Source of the DNA: Spirochaetota bacterium
Lineage (GTDB): Bacteria > Spirochaetota > Spirochaetia > SPDA01 > JAJSAL01
Direction of reading: 5' to 3'
DNA: 41,119 nt
Assembly: GCA_024274705.1 (NCBI GenBank)
Contig: JAJSAL010000009.1
Location: forward strand, 1 to 41,119
Shown here: positions 25,238-34,820 of the stretch, one piece after another
How the letters are laid out: each line of letters opens with the position of its first letter
How positions within the stretch are numbered: the stretch's first letter is position 1
Notes under the pieces: model-generated
Seen by the model: only the letters and a program-made list of their open reading frames with translations
What the model was told of the DNA's origin: nothing
The model's database searches: none
Translations under genes and position numbers: made by a program

Positions 25238-26694
25238 TCCAACCCGGGATACTTCCGTCCGGTAAACGTTTCAAACTGACAGTATGCCTGCTCCAGGAGC
25301 ATCTCCAGGCCGCCGATTACGGTGCAGCCTGCTTCCCCGGCCCTTTTCATCATCTTTGTTACGTTCGGGGTGTACACCAGATCGTAGACTATCTCCGATC
25401 CGGTAAAATGATATCCCGCCAGGGGATCACCGTCAACGTCGGGATGCATTCCAACGCTTGTTGTCTGGACAATGATATCGGCATACCCGGAAATCCGGCT
25501 GTGGGAATCCCCGGACAAGGGTGCCCAGGAGCAGCCTAACTGCTCCGCCGTTCGTTTAGCCCGCTCGGGTGTCCTGTTTACAATAAGGACCTCCATTCCC
25601 AGTTTGCGCAGGGCATACACAACCGCCCGGGAAGCTCCTCCGGCTCCTATTACCGTTGCCCGGGAACAGGCCTTCCCTTTATGACCCAGTTCCTTCTGCA
25701 GGGGCTTAAGGAACCCGATGTAATCGAAATTTCTCCCCTGCCACCCGGCGGATGTAACCGTTACCGTGTTGCAGGAACCAATGTGGTCGATTTCTTCACC
25801 TTTTTCCGAGAGAAAGGGAATGATGCGCTCTTTGAAAGGGATGGTCACTGAGAAACCTTTGACATCCAGAAGATCTGTAAGTTCTCTGAAATGTTCCAGA
25901 GAATCGGTGTGAAACGGCACATATACACAGTTTAGACCCAGTTTTCCGAAAGCCGGATTGTGAATCCCCGGTGACCTGGTATGGAGTACCGGATTCCCTA
26001 TGATTCCGAAGAGAGCGGTATACCCGTCAATTTCCCGGAAGCGGTACACGTTTATAAGCGTTTCAGGATCCACTTGCCCCGGTGCAGCGTTTATCCTCTT
26101 TTCAGAGGTGAAGGAAAGATACCCCCCCAGCTTTGCCGCCAGGACCCTGGTAGGAAAGCCGAACTCTCCCATTCCAAGGATGATTTTGTCCCCTTTCACT
26201 GCCCCCGACCCATTGATCAGACGGATCAAATCTTTTATCGACCGGGGAAACAACGCTGCTTTGGGAATTTCATCGGCAGACCGGGGCAGACTGCGAATAC
26301 GTTCAGGAAGATCGTCGGGAACGCCCTGAAAATCATGAAAGGATCGTATTACCCTTACCCCCTTTTCATGTGCCGACTTCAGGATTCCTTCATCCCGGAC
26401 ATCGGCTTCCAGATCTACATACCTGAAGCCATGGGGAATGCATGCATGAAGCTTCTGCAGCCGCTCTGCTTCTGAACCGGTAAAACCGCCGCCGTCCTCC
26501 TTACGTCTTACTGTGAGAATGGCGGGAAGACCTTCCAAAAGTGACGGCAGCCGGAGGGCATGGGGATACTCCCGGGGATTCAATTTGTCCACCCTGAACT
26601 CGACGAGATCCGCATAACCGCGGTATTTATCAACGATAGAGAGATTTTCCTCCACAGTCGGCGCTGTGAGGCAGAGACACACCCGGCTTCTCAA
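25234..26694 (-). CDS. aroDE: Bifunctional 3-dehydroquinate dehydratase (type I)-shikimate dehydrogenase
   Basis: 486 residues. Residues 1-220 are type I dehydroquinase with Schiff-base K145 (PKAALFP) and catalytic H120 (RSFHDF). Residues 225-486 are shikimate dehydrogenase with GNPVLHTRSPGIHN (233-246), TIPFKE with K288, GSCNTVTV, the NADP loop GAGGASRAV and the closing LEQAYCQFETFTG. It carries out steps three and four of the shikimate pathway. The start is TTG 26692-26694, with GGGGGGA before it; a GTG four codons on is possible. The fusion order is as in plants and chlamydiae. It overlaps the small secreted-protein gene by 4 bases and converges with the XPB-partner gene, sharing 4 bases. 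Confidence 0.93.
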   Translation of the reverse strand: MRSRVCLCLTAPTVEENLSIVDKYRGYADLVEFRVDKLNPREYPHALRLPSLLEGLPAILTVRRKEDGGGFTGSEAERLQKLHACIPHGFRYVDLEADVRDEGILKSAHEKGVRVIRSFHDFQGVPDDLPERIRSLPRSADEIPKAALFPRSIKDLIRLINGSGAVKGDKIILGMGEFGFPTRVLAAKLGGYLSFTSEKRINAAPGQVDPETLINVYRFREIDGYTALFGIIGNPVLHTRSPGIHNPAFGKLGLNCVYVPFHTDSLEHFRELTDLLDVKGFSVTIPFKERIIPFLSEKGEEIDHIGSCNTVTVTSAGWQGRNFDYIGFLKPLQKELGHKGKACSRATVIGAGGASRAVVYALRKLGMEVLIVNRTPERAKRTAEQLGCSWAPLSGDSHSRISGYADIIVQTTSVGMHPDVDGDPLAGYHFTGSEIVYDLVYTPNVTKMMKRAGEAGCTVIGGLEMLLEQAYCQFETFTGRKYPGLD

Positions 26695-27185
26695 TAATCC
26701 CCCCGGTATACATAACAGTCATTCAGTTTTCCATCTTTGAAAAAGAGCCTCACTTTAACAGGGTAACTCTGGTGGGATATCCGGAACAGGGAGCTTCTTT
26801 CATCTTTGTATAAGGGTTTGCCGAAGTTCCTTTCCGCTTCATCCTCAGCCATACCCATAGTCAGGTTCACCACAGAACCTTCGAACCTGCGATCCATCCT
26901 TACCTGCCACACCCTGTTTTCAAAAAAGAAAAAATAGATATGCCCGGGATAGTAGAATACTACATTGTCCTCCCGGGATTCGTCTCCGCGAAAGGTAAAT
27001 ACTTCCTGGGGCATTCCAAAGCGTACCCCGAGTTCCACGGGGTTCAAACCGAGAAAGGAAACCGGATCGAAATCCTTATGGATCTCTTCACCGGGCACCG
27101 GCAGGGATACATACATGAACAGGATGATGACGGATACACACAACCGTCCTGTTCGTTCCAGCCCGATTCTACCAGAGACCTGCAT
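26691..27185 (-). CDS. Small secreted protein, possibly BamE/SmpA-like
   Basis: 164 residues from ATG 27183-27185, which lies inside the last codons of the upstream gene; longer frames upstream in this phase are only the shadow of that gene. A signal-type hydrophobic stretch (LCVSVIILFMYVSLPVPG, about 16-33) follows a basic start. The mature part has two repeats of the form L-G-x-x-P-x-E-L-x-x-x-F-G-x-P and M-G-M-A-E-D-E-A-E-R-x-F-G-K-P, each followed by strands, reminiscent of the SmpA/OmlA fold, but this is resemblance only. Translationally coupled on both sides (16-base overlap upstream, 4-base downstream). Confidence 0.6.
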   Translation of the reverse strand: MQVSGRIGLERTGRLCVSVIILFMYVSLPVPGEEIHKDFDPVSFLGLNPVELGVRFGMPQEVFTFRGDESREDNVVFYYPGHIYFFFFENRVWQVRMDRRFEGSVVNLTMGMAEDEAERNFGKPLYKDERSSLFRISHQSYPVKVRLFFKDGKLNDCYVYRGDY

Positions 27186-28818
27186 AGAACCCGATGTGCA
27201 CGGTATGATTGTGCCCTGTATCCCTTCTCCAGTCGTACTTGTATCCAATCTGCAGCTGAAAGAACGGAAGGAATTGGTTGAACAAAAGCCTGGTGCCCGT
27301 GGAAAACCCGGACAACCCCTCTCCTTTTTGCGGGTAGAAAAAATCAAAACCATATACCAGGTCAAAGAACTTTACCGACATGGGCAGCTCGATGTGATGA
27401 ATAGTATCGAAGGAAGAAAAGGAAAGAGAATCATCTGTATAACTCATCTCCTGGTGGCTGAACTGATAATAGAGCTGAAAGAGACCCAAAAAACTAAGGT
27501 ACGTGTATATCCCTCCGGAAAGCCGGGGCAGGGAAAGATTCAACGCTCCTGAATAGGCGAGGATCCTGATATCCGGACCGCTGCCGGTGTTATTGGTATA
27601 ATACTGAAAACTCATCTCCAGGGGACCAAGAACGGCATCTCCGCCGGGCACACGTACCCTGAACTCGTTTCCACCGTGAGACAGGAGCACTGAAGTCAGG
27701 GACCCGGCTGCCGCAAGATACCCCAGGGTCTGGTTGAGACCATACCTGACGGTCAACCTCCCCCCCAGGATATTTGAAAGGGCCAGGGGATTACCGTCAC
27801 TCCCGGAAACATCTTCATATACGGCAGGCTGCTCCAGGACACTGGCGTAGCCGGAGATTTCCACGACGGGTGATTTCTGTGTAAGTGCCGGTATCGGTTT
27901 AATGGAATTAAAGGTACGGACAGAAAGGGTCCTTGCCTTGAGGAAACGGAACACACCGGGTGAAAGTGTCTCTGTATTGCCGAAAAGGGGTTTCATCCTG
28001 CCTAGATCGAATCCCAGGTTGGCACCGAAACCATAATACCCGGTTTCCTGAAACACCCAGGGTGATTTTTCCAGGGTGAGATGCCCAAAGGAGATTCCCT
28101 GGAGTTTAATCGTGTAACGCCAGTTATCTTTGAATGTTGAATTCCTGAAACCGTCCTCGGATGTGTTAAACATCGCGTATACTGTCGGAATGAACAGAAC
28201 ATACAGGGGTGTGGTTTTTTTCTCTTTTTCCGCGCCAAAGGGTTGTGCCTTGTCCGAAAAATGAACAACGTTTTCAGGAGACACGAAAACCCCGTCGGTC
28301 CGGTAAATGGTAAACGCTCTGTATTTTTTATCACTCCAGGCCCTTTCCAGGTCGCTGTACGACATTTCTTCGACATAGTAACTGTTCGGATCCCTTAAGA
28401 AGACCACCTGCCTGTCCCGATCGTATCCTAAGACCACGATGTAATGACCGGCTGACGCGCCGTAATCAAGATACGGGAGGTAGCCGGCATTCACCTCCAC
28501 CATGATCGGTTTGTTTTCATCGATAGCAGCGATGACGCCGTTGATACTCTTGTCAACCGGCTGGAAGGTGAAGTCCAGAAAGTGTTTTTCCACCATCTTC
28601 TGCATGATTTTTGAGTTCGTGGCATTATACCCTGTTATTCTGAAAATTCGGGCCTTCGTAAGGCTGGTGCCCCAGTACCCCATGACCATACGGAAACTAT
28701 TTTGTCCACAGCTGTAAGCCCTCATCTGCTGAGAAAAGGGTACGGTCAGGACCTTTTCTGCCGCAGCAGAGGACAAAACAAGGACCATGAACATGGTGAG
28801 CAGAAAGAGCCGTTTCAT
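27169..28818 (-). CDS. C39-peptidase-like domain fused to a beta-barrel-like region, secreted
   Basis: 549 residues, ATG 28816-28818 with AGGAG six bases before. Signal peptide (1-20). Residues 25-170 are papain-like, C39 type: Gln31 then C37 in YSCGQNS, H125 in AGHYIVVLGYD and D143 in LRDPNS, which is a complete Cys-His-Asp set. From about residue 190 to the end the protein is made of alternating aromatic/polar strands (WVFQETGYYGFGANLGFD, LFQLYYQFSHQEMSY, FQLQIGYKYDW) ending VHIGFYAGLW, a barrel-like outline. The product could be a surface-anchored or periplasm-facing protease or a peptidase-fold binding domain. I know of no standard family with this pairing. It heads the operon with aroDE. 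Confidence 0.7.
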   Translation of the reverse strand: MKRLFLLTMFMVLVLSSAAAEKVLTVPFSQQMRAYSCGQNSFRMVMGYWGTSLTKARIFRITGYNATNSKIMQKMVEKHFLDFTFQPVDKSINGVIAAIDENKPIMVEVNAGYLPYLDYGASAGHYIVVLGYDRDRQVVFLRDPNSYYVEEMSYSDLERAWSDKKYRAFTIYRTDGVFVSPENVVHFSDKAQPFGAEKEKKTTPLYVLFIPTVYAMFNTSEDGFRNSTFKDNWRYTIKLQGISFGHLTLEKSPWVFQETGYYGFGANLGFDLGRMKPLFGNTETLSPGVFRFLKARTLSVRTFNSIKPIPALTQKSPVVEISGYASVLEQPAVYEDVSGSDGNPLALSNILGGRLTVRYGLNQTLGYLAAAGSLTSVLLSHGGNEFRVRVPGGDAVLGPLEMSFQYYTNNTGSGPDIRILAYSGALNLSLPRLSGGIYTYLSFLGLFQLYYQFSHQEMSYTDDSLSFSSFDTIHHIELPMSVKFFDLVYGFDFFYPQKGEGLSGFSTGTRLLFNQFLPFFQLQIGYKYDWRRDTGHNHTVHIGFYAGLW

Positions 28819-28868
28819 TGGTAACTCCTTTCCCGGTTTCACGGATTAGTTTCACGGACTAAATAGTA

Positions 28869-28896
28869 AGTATAATGGATTCCCCAAGAATATCAA
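28869..28896 (-). promoter_or_regulatory. Promoter of the C39-barrel/aroDE operon
   Basis: Minus strand TTGATA (28891-28896) and TATACT (28869-28874), 16-base spacer. Between the -10 and the start codon are two direct copies of TTTCACGGA (on the plus strand, about 28837-28858), which could be a regulatory site in the leader. Confidence 0.6.
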
Positions 28897-28897
28897 T

Positions 28898-30556
28898 TCA
28901 CCGAATCCGGTCCCGGAAAATAATTTCCTTTGCAGATAAACTGCTGTCCTCCGGATCCAGGGCAGCAGCCTGCTTTATATAGCGGTATGCCTTCCGGTAA
29001 TCTCCCTGGTCAGCATAAATATCCGCCAGGAGTTCCAGAGCCTCCAGATTGTGAAGATTTTCGAACAAAGCCTCCTGCAAAAGGGGGACCTGTTCTTCCG
29101 CACTGTCCTTAAGGCTGGCTTCCAGGTACAGGAGACGGCTCCTTACCCTGCTGTCCCCGGTTTTTTCCAGCTCATCTTTGATGATTTTTTGGGCATCGGC
29201 ACTGTCGTTCCTCTCTATCAGTTGTTCGATATAAGGAAATACGAAAGAGGGATCTGAATTGTTTCTTCTGTACATCGTTTCCGCATAACGGAGGGTTTCG
29301 GCTTTATCTTTCAGCTGATCGTAAACCTTGTATCCGTAAGCCAGCAAATCGTAGGAAATTTCCTGGATATCCATATCCTGAAGGATATCAGCGGCATTCC
29401 GGAGTTCACCCCGTTCCAGATACACTCTCACCAGCCTGGAGGCAACCTCGTGATCACCAGGGTACCGGGAGTACAGGTCCTGAAGGATACGAATTCCCCG
29501 GTTTTCGTCACCGGTACTGATAAGGAAATCCCCGTAGAGTGTGAGCAGCTGCGGATTATCCGGAAACAGGGTGAGCCCGTATTCCACAGTTTCTTTTGCC
29601 CTCCCGGAATCTGTCGGTTCCAGCGCAGCCGCCTTCACCACATAGAATTCCGGAAACGGGGGCTTTTTCCGTTCTACAATCCGGAGCATCTGAAGGGACT
29701 TGGTATAATCCCCCATCATCAGCAGAACCCTGGCACGGAGGAAAAAGAGATCCATATTCTCCTCTAATGCGAGTCCTTTGTCGGTATAATCATAGGCGCT
29801 CTTCAGTTCTCCCCGGGCGAGGTAGACTTCAGCCAAAAGCCTGAATATTTCCGGGTTACCTCCATACTGTCCCTCGATCTCCTGCAGAAGAAGGAATCCC
29901 TCCTGGTAATCACCCCGGCTGATCTTCAGCCTGGCAACCGCAAGGAGAGCAGGATAGCAGGAACGATCCATTGCCATGACAGTGCTGAAGTAGCCAAGGG
30001 CCCGGTCTGCATCCCCACGGCGCTCCGCAATGGCACCCAGGACAAAAGGAGGAATGACCGATTTCGGGTCCATAGCAGCCGCCCTTTCGCAGGCTTCTTC
30101 ACTTCGGGCCAGGGTTTCCCGGTCGTCGGTAAAGAGTGCAGCCAGGGGTGACAGCAGAAATGACAGAAAAGATGTGTTTGCTCCCGAGATGTCCGGGTAG
30201 ATGCCCTTTTCAATCATGTTAAAAAGGTTGGGGAATACGCTTCCCTCGGGAGGTATGGCGGTAAAATCAGGTTTCTCGTACAGAGGGTAGAGGGTTCCAT
30301 AGAGCTTTGAAGCGACGAACAGGAGGTCCCTTCCCGCTTTTGAATTGACTGTCTGGGACCGGATGATAAGTCTTACACCCTCATCCATTTCAGCGGGTGC
30401 AGCGATTGTTATGCGTTTACGTGCTTCCGATATGATATAGGAATTGATTTCCATGGGAGAAGACGCGGTTGAATTTCCCGGTCCCTTTGTTGCACACCCT
30501 GTCACGAATAAGATCCAGAGAGGGAGAAGAAAAAACGACCATTGACGAGTGTTCAT
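28898..30556 (-). CDS. TPR-repeat lipoprotein
   Basis: 552 residues from ATG 30554-30556, overlapping the stop of the previous gene by 4 bases. Lipoprotein signal with lipobox FVTGC (Cys about 21). After an N-terminal domain (VRLIIRSQTVNSKAGRDLLFVASKLYG) come about ten TPR-like helical pairs from residue 150 to the end (GDADRALGYFSTVMAMDRSC, GELKSAYDYTDKGLALEEN, GDYRKAYRYIKQAAALDPED). It should sit in the periplasm, tethered to a membrane, and mediate protein-protein contacts. No enzymatic motif is seen. It belongs to the icd operon by overlap, which may be incidental to function. Confidence 0.85.
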   Translation of the reverse strand: MNTRQWSFFLLPLWILFVTGCATKGPGNSTASSPMEINSYIISEARKRITIAAPAEMDEGVRLIIRSQTVNSKAGRDLLFVASKLYGTLYPLYEKPDFTAIPPEGSVFPNLFNMIEKGIYPDISGANTSFLSFLLSPLAALFTDDRETLARSEEACERAAAMDPKSVIPPFVLGAIAERRGDADRALGYFSTVMAMDRSCYPALLAVARLKISRGDYQEGFLLLQEIEGQYGGNPEIFRLLAEVYLARGELKSAYDYTDKGLALEENMDLFFLRARVLLMMGDYTKSLQMLRIVERKKPPFPEFYVVKAAALEPTDSGRAKETVEYGLTLFPDNPQLLTLYGDFLISTGDENRGIRILQDLYSRYPGDHEVASRLVRVYLERGELRNAADILQDMDIQEISYDLLAYGYKVYDQLKDKAETLRYAETMYRRNNSDPSFVFPYIEQLIERNDSADAQKIIKDELEKTGDSRVRSRLLYLEASLKDSAEEQVPLLQEALFENLHNLEALELLADIYADQGDYRKAYRYIKQAAALDPEDSSLSAKEIIFRDRIR

Positions 30557-31104
30557 GAGATTTGATTTCTTGTCCGCTTTTTTTTCCTGAAATGGGAAAC
30601 GAGAAACAGGATCCCAAAAACAATAAGAATACACGGCCACCAACGGATGACGAACAGGGAAAACCTGACATCCGTCATTCCAAGACTGAATACCAGGAAT
30701 ACCAGGGAGAGAGCGGTGAGGAAGCCCCCGGGTACGATGAGGACTATTCTCCCATGGCCTGATTTAGCAAGACCGTAAGGAATCATGGACACACCAATAA
30801 TGGTCATGAACACCGGCCACAGTTTTTTCATATCCATCACAGAGATAACCGTGTTCAGCAAAAGATAAAAAACCCCGATAAGGAGAAGAATCATCCCGAG
30901 AAAGACATATCTCTGGGATTTTACTCCTGTCCCGGAATAGAACAGGAAAAGTAAACCGATAAGGATGAGCAAAACCGGCCACAGGGAACCGAAAGAGGGG
31001 ATATGTCCCGTGGTCTTCAGTAAAAGGAGTGTACCGATGAGGAGCAGAACGGAGCCGAAGACGAGACGTACGCCGGGTGATTTTTTTTCTCTGGAATCTC
31101 CCAT
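30553..31104 (-). CDS. Multi-pass membrane protein, LiaI/LiaF-like (DUF5668-type) TM region
   Basis: 183 residues with six predicted membrane helices: VRLVFGSVLLLIGTLLLLK, SLWPVLLILIGLLFLFY, VFLGMILLLIGVFYLLL, KLWPVFMTIIGVSMIPYG, the IVLIVPGGFL segment and WWPCILIVFGILFLVSH. The repeated L-W-P-V-x-L-I-x-x-G and W-P-x-x-x-x-x-G motifs are the mark of the LiaF N-terminal/DUF5668 type domain. There is no C-terminal beta domain, so it is the membrane part only. Its ATG follows the icd stop directly (TGA then ATG). A role in envelope-stress sensing is suggested by family, not shown. Confidence 0.75.
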   Translation of the reverse strand: MGDSREKKSPGVRLVFGSVLLLIGTLLLLKTTGHIPSFGSLWPVLLILIGLLFLFYSGTGVKSQRYVFLGMILLLIGVFYLLLNTVISVMDMKKLWPVFMTIIGVSMIPYGLAKSGHGRIVLIVPGGFLTALSLVFLVFSLGMTDVRFSLFVIRWWPCILIVFGILFLVSHFRKKKRTRNQIS

Positions 31105-32313
31105 TCAACCTTCCATATTATCAATGATACACTGTCCGAAATCACTTGTAGAGACTTCTTCCGCTCCTTCCATAAGACGCGCGAAATCATAGGTGACCCG
31201 GTTTTTCCGGAGTGCGCCGGAGATCCCACGCTCTATACAATCTGCCGCTTCGGTCCATCCCAGGTAATCAAACATCATCTTGCCGGAGAGAATAAGGGAA
31301 CTGGGATTGGCTTTATTCTGTCCCGCATACTTCGGTGCAGTCCCGTGGGTAGCTTCGAACACGGCATGACCGGTTTTATAATTGATATTCGCCCCTGGTG
31401 CAATCCCGATTCCACCGACCTGTGCCGCAAGAGCATCAGAAATATAATCTCCATTAAGATTCATCGTTGCTATAATATCATATTCTTTCGGTCTGGTGAG
31501 GATCTGCTGCAAAAAAGCATCGGCGATAACATCCTTTACCAGTATTTTTCCATCCTTCACTTTCGGCTCGTCATCCCAGGTATAGGTACGGTCAGGATAC
31601 TCTTTTTTTGCCAGGTTGTAGCCCCATTCCCGGAACGCACCTTCGGTAAACTTCATGATGTTACCCTTGTGCACAAGGGTAACACTGCGCCGGTTATGAT
31701 TGAGGGCATACTCTATTGCTGCCCGTACAAGCTGTTCCGTACCGGTAACACTGATCGGTTTTATCCCCACCCCGGAGTCCTTCCTCACTTCCCATCCAAA
31801 TTCACTTCTCAGGAAGGAGATGAGCTTTTTTGTCTTGTCGTCCCCTTTCTCCGTTTCGTAGCCTGCGTATACATCCTCCGTATTTTCCCGGAACACTACC
31901 ATATCCACATGTTCCGGGTTCTTGACCGGGGAGGGAATACCGGGATAGTGTTTGACCGGTCTCTGGCAGACATACAGATCGAGTTGCTGCCTTAAGGCTA
32001 CATTGAGGCTTCTAAAGCCACCGCCCACAGGGGTGGTGAGAGGGCCCTTGATGCCTACCATGTATTCCCTGAACATCTCCAAAGTTTTTCCGGGAAGCCA
32101 TTCTCCCGTTTTCTTATATGCTTTTTCTCCTGCTAAGAGTTCTTTCCAGGTGACTTTCCTGGTGTCCCCGTATGATATGTGTACTGCAGAGGCAAAGACA
32201 TGCACAGCTGCCGCCCATATGTCCGGTCCGATCCCGTCACCCTCGATATAGGGAATAACAGGGCAATCCGGTACGCGCAAGGCGTTTCCCACCCTGTTGA
32301 TCTTCACATCCAT
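31105..32313 (-). CDS. icd: NADP-dependent isocitrate dehydrogenase
   Basis: 402 residues from ATG 32311-32313, preceded by GGAGGAG; an in-frame TTG further up is less likely. The substrate region [20 protein letters not shown] contains S102, equal to the regulatory Ser113 of the E. coli enzyme, and the two binding arginines. [24 protein letters not shown] and [18 protein letters not shown] are the catalytic/metal segments. [15 protein letters not shown] and VTYDFARLM carry the Lys-Tyr and Tyr/Arg residues that fix NADP rather than NAD. It converts isocitrate to 2-oxoglutarate with NADPH, giving glutamate precursor and reductant; no other citrate-cycle gene is nearby. Confidence 0.96.
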   Translation of the reverse strand: MDVKINRVGNALRVPDCPVIPYIEGDGIGPDIWAAAVHVFASAVHISYGDTRKVTWKELLAGEKAYKKTGEWLPGKTLEMFREYMVGIKGPLTTPVGGGFRSLNVALRQQLDLYVCQRPVKHYPGIPSPVKNPEHVDMVVFRENTEDVYAGYETEKGDDKTKKLISFLRSEFGWEVRKDSGVGIKPISVTGTEQLVRAAIEYALNHNRRSVTLVHKGNIMKFTEGAFREWGYNLAKKEYPDRTYTWDDEPKVKDGKILVKDVIADAFLQQILTRPKEYDIIATMNLNGDYISDALAAQVGGIGIAPGANINYKTGHAVFEATHGTAPKYAGQNKANPSSLILSGKMMFDYLGWTEAADCIERGISGALRKNRVTYDFARLMEGAEEVSTSDFGQCIIDNMEG

Positions 32314-32391
32314 GTCTCCTCCAGGCGGGTAGTGTAACAAATCAGTCTCAACTTGCCTACTGCAAGCAGGTGTGCTACTATGTGCTTCACT

Positions 32392-33468
32392 ATGAATAAG
32401 CGGCGTTTTATCCCGGGATTCCTTCTCCTTATCCTTTTTTTAATTATTTTTTCAGGTTGTAATGAAGAAAGTTCTTATTATTTAGTGGGGTCGAAAGAGG
32501 AAAAAAAAGAACTTCGTAATCTCATTTCCATCATGAACGACGAAAATACAAAGAGTGAGAGTAAATTCATCATCATCCAGCAGATCAGCAAGATTCTTCA
32601 TGCATCAGCCCGCAGCGCGCTGTTGAACCTTTTTCTAACAACCTATGTAGAACGACATCCGGAAGACCCTTTCAATGCTTACTATCTGTTTCTAGTTGCT
32701 AAGAATTACATGGAAGATGAAGCCTTCCCCATTGCCGTGCACTATTATGAAAGGATCCTGAAAAACTATCCTGATCTTCTCGTTCGGGGTAAATCGATAC
32801 ATTACCTCTGCTTGAATGACCTGATAAAGCTCACCGATGAACCTGAACTTCGGGTAACCTACTACAAAGAACTTATCTCCCGGTACGGTGAAGAAATTGA
32901 TAAAGGCTCTACCTATTACTGGCTGGCTAAAACGTATGAAAAACTCGGAGAGTGGGAACTCTCGATCCAGGCATACAATAACTTCCTGAATTACCCGAAG
33001 ACCCAAATTCCCGGAGAACCCGATGCATGGAAGGAAGTAAAATCCATGGTAGACTTTTACAATTATGACGGTAAAGAATGGACCATGGAATCACTGGATG
33101 AACTGGTTTCCCGGATCCGGTATTCCATACACTCCCGGAATATACAACAGCTCAAACGGTATAAAGCCAAGGTTAATTTTTTTACAATGTCCTGGGAGCA
33201 GGGGGAATCCTTTAAATCAGAAGATGAGTTTATCGCCAATCTGGGTCAGTTCCTTGGGTCCCAGGTCTGGTGTCTCCCCGACCTGGATAATGATTCGAAT
33301 GATCAGGAAGCCTATCTGAAAACGACAGGCTGGTCATACAGAATAAAAACCTGGTATCTCTATTTCAGGAAGATCTATTTCCCACCGGACCCGGATAAAC
33401 ACGGACAGTGGGAGTGGGCCGGGATCTATTTCGGTGAGAAACCCTTTGCGGGTGCTCAAAAAAGCTGA
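32392..33468 (+). CDS. Lipoprotein with TPR-like repeats
   Basis: 358 residues from ATG 32392, where a Lys/Arg-rich start and hydrophobic run lead to lipobox IFSGC (Cys23). No good ribosome site is visible before this ATG; an in-frame ATG at 32380 is four codons up. Residues about 80-220 look like tetratricopeptide helices ([20 protein letters not shown]-like, then [36 protein letters not shown]). The C-terminal 120 residues contain no recognised domain ([21 protein letters not shown]). It starts a plus-strand envelope operon divergent from icd. Probable periplasmic lipoprotein of unknown role. Confidence 0.8.
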   Translation: MNKRRFIPGFLLLILFLIIFSGCNEESSYYLVGSKEEKKELRNLISIMNDENTKSESKFIIIQQISKILHASARSALLNLFLTTYVERHPEDPFNAYYLFLVAKNYMEDEAFPIAVHYYERILKNYPDLLVRGKSIHYLCLNDLIKLTDEPELRVTYYKELISRYGEEIDKGSTYYWLAKTYEKLGEWELSIQAYNNFLNYPKTQIPGEPDAWKEVKSMVDFYNYDGKEWTMESLDELVSRIRYSIHSRNIQQLKRYKAKVNFFTMSWEQGESFKSEDEFIANLGQFLGSQVWCLPDLDNDSNDQEAYLKTTGWSYRIKTWYLYFRKIYFPPDPDKHGQWEWAGIYFGEKPFAGAQKS

Positions 33469-33475
33469 CCCACGG

Positions 33476-34816
33476 ATGGCTCGTTTTTTCTGTACAGTAC
33501 TCCTGGTTTTCTCGTTTTTTGCCCCGGAACCGGTGGTCCTGTGGGGAGAGCATCTGCTGCCGGAAACCGGGATTCTGCACCCTCTCTCTGCTCCCGAAAA
33601 AGGTGATATTCCCCGGAGCGCTCTCCTGCCGGAGCAGTCCCACAAGGGAATACAGACCTATACCCTGGAACCTCCCGCCCATGATCTCATCACCTACTAT
33701 TTCAGGAAACACACCACCGAGGAGGGACGCGCCTATCTGGGTACTGTTCTCCGGAGGGCTCAACCGTACAAAGACTTCATCATCTCCAGAATCGAATACT
33801 ACGACATGCCCCGTGAACTCCTTTTTCTCCCTATCGTTGAATCAGCCTATTACATCAAGGCGGTATCCAGGTCAGGGGCGGCCGGGCTATGGCAGTTCAT
33901 GCTCAACAGCATCTCTCCATACGGTATGTCCGTAAACGAATGGGTTGACGAACGGCGGGACTTCTGGAAATCCACCGAAGCTTCTCTGCAGAAACTGGCA
34001 TACAATTATTCGTATCTAGGCGACTGGTACCTCGCCCTGGCAGCGTATAACTGCGGTCTTGGTAAGGTAAGGCGAACCATCGAAAAAACAGGCATCCGGG
34101 ATTACTGGGAACTCATCGAGGGAGGGTACTTGCCTTCTGAAACAGCACATTACATTCCGAAATTCCTGGCTATTGCCGGTATCTGCAGCTATCCCGGCAG
34201 GTACGGACTCGAACCCGAATGGGACACCTCCTATAAATGGGTGCGGATTCCTCTCGAAAGAGCACTCGATATCCGTCTCCTGGCATCAGCTGCGGCAATT
34301 CCCCTGGATATTCTGAAAGCAGGCAACGCCGAACTGAACTACCCGGTAACGCCTCCCGGGGATTCCAACTATTTCCTGAAGGTTCCCGATGTTTATTCCG
34401 ATGCTGTAAAAGAAGTCCTGTCTACAGATGAAAATCGATTGATGAGGTTTTATGTGTATACGATTCGTTCCGGGGATACCCTGTATGAACTCTCACGGCA
34501 CTACCGGGTTTCCGTTGACATGATTGAACGGTACAATCAGGGTATTCAGCCTAAAGCGTTACGGATCGGCCAGAGAGTGCTGATACCGACAATTCATGAT
34601 GTGTCCCCCTACCCGGGCAAAACACGCACAGGGAATCAGGGTCTCCGGTTAAAGGAAATCTCATTCACCGGGAAATATACGGTGAAAAAAGGAGATACCC
34701 TCTGGGCCATCGCCCGGAGATACCGCATCTCCCCGGAAGACCTTGCCGATGCAAATATGATGCGTCTTGATACCACGATCCATGAAGGACTCCTTCTCAA
34801 GGTGCCGGAGGAGTAG
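33476..34816 (+). CDS. MltD-like lytic transglycosylase with two LysM domains
   Basis: 446 residues from ATG 33476, eight bases after the lipoprotein stop (GTG codons at 33434 and 33452 are alternatives; none has a clear ribosome site). Signal peptide (ARFFCTVLLVFSFFAPEPVV). SLT catalytic Glu122 in LPIVESAYYIKAVSRSGAAG, then GLWQFM, and the AYNCGLGKVRR and ETAHYIPKFLA motifs confirm a family 1D transglycosylase. Two LysM repeats close the protein: YTIRSGDTLYELSRHYRVSV and YTVKKGDTLWAIARRYRISP. It cleaves peptidoglycan glycan strands and binds them by LysM; probably used in growth or flagellar insertion. Confidence 0.92.
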   Translation: MARFFCTVLLVFSFFAPEPVVLWGEHLLPETGILHPLSAPEKGDIPRSALLPEQSHKGIQTYTLEPPAHDLITYYFRKHTTEEGRAYLGTVLRRAQPYKDFIISRIEYYDMPRELLFLPIVESAYYIKAVSRSGAAGLWQFMLNSISPYGMSVNEWVDERRDFWKSTEASLQKLAYNYSYLGDWYLALAAYNCGLGKVRRTIEKTGIRDYWELIEGGYLPSETAHYIPKFLAIAGICSYPGRYGLEPEWDTSYKWVRIPLERALDIRLLASAAAIPLDILKAGNAELNYPVTPPGDSNYFLKVPDVYSDAVKEVLSTDENRLMRFYVYTIRSGDTLYELSRHYRVSVDMIERYNQGIQPKALRIGQRVLIPTIHDVSPYPGKTRTGNQGLRLKEISFTGKYTVKKGDTLWAIARRYRISPEDLADANMMRLDTTIHEGLLLKVPEE

Positions 34817-34820
34817 CCTG

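Noticed and set aside
25981-26475. 164-codon plus-strand open frame
   Set aside because: Shadow of the aroDE coding strand; no ribosome site or recognisable domain.
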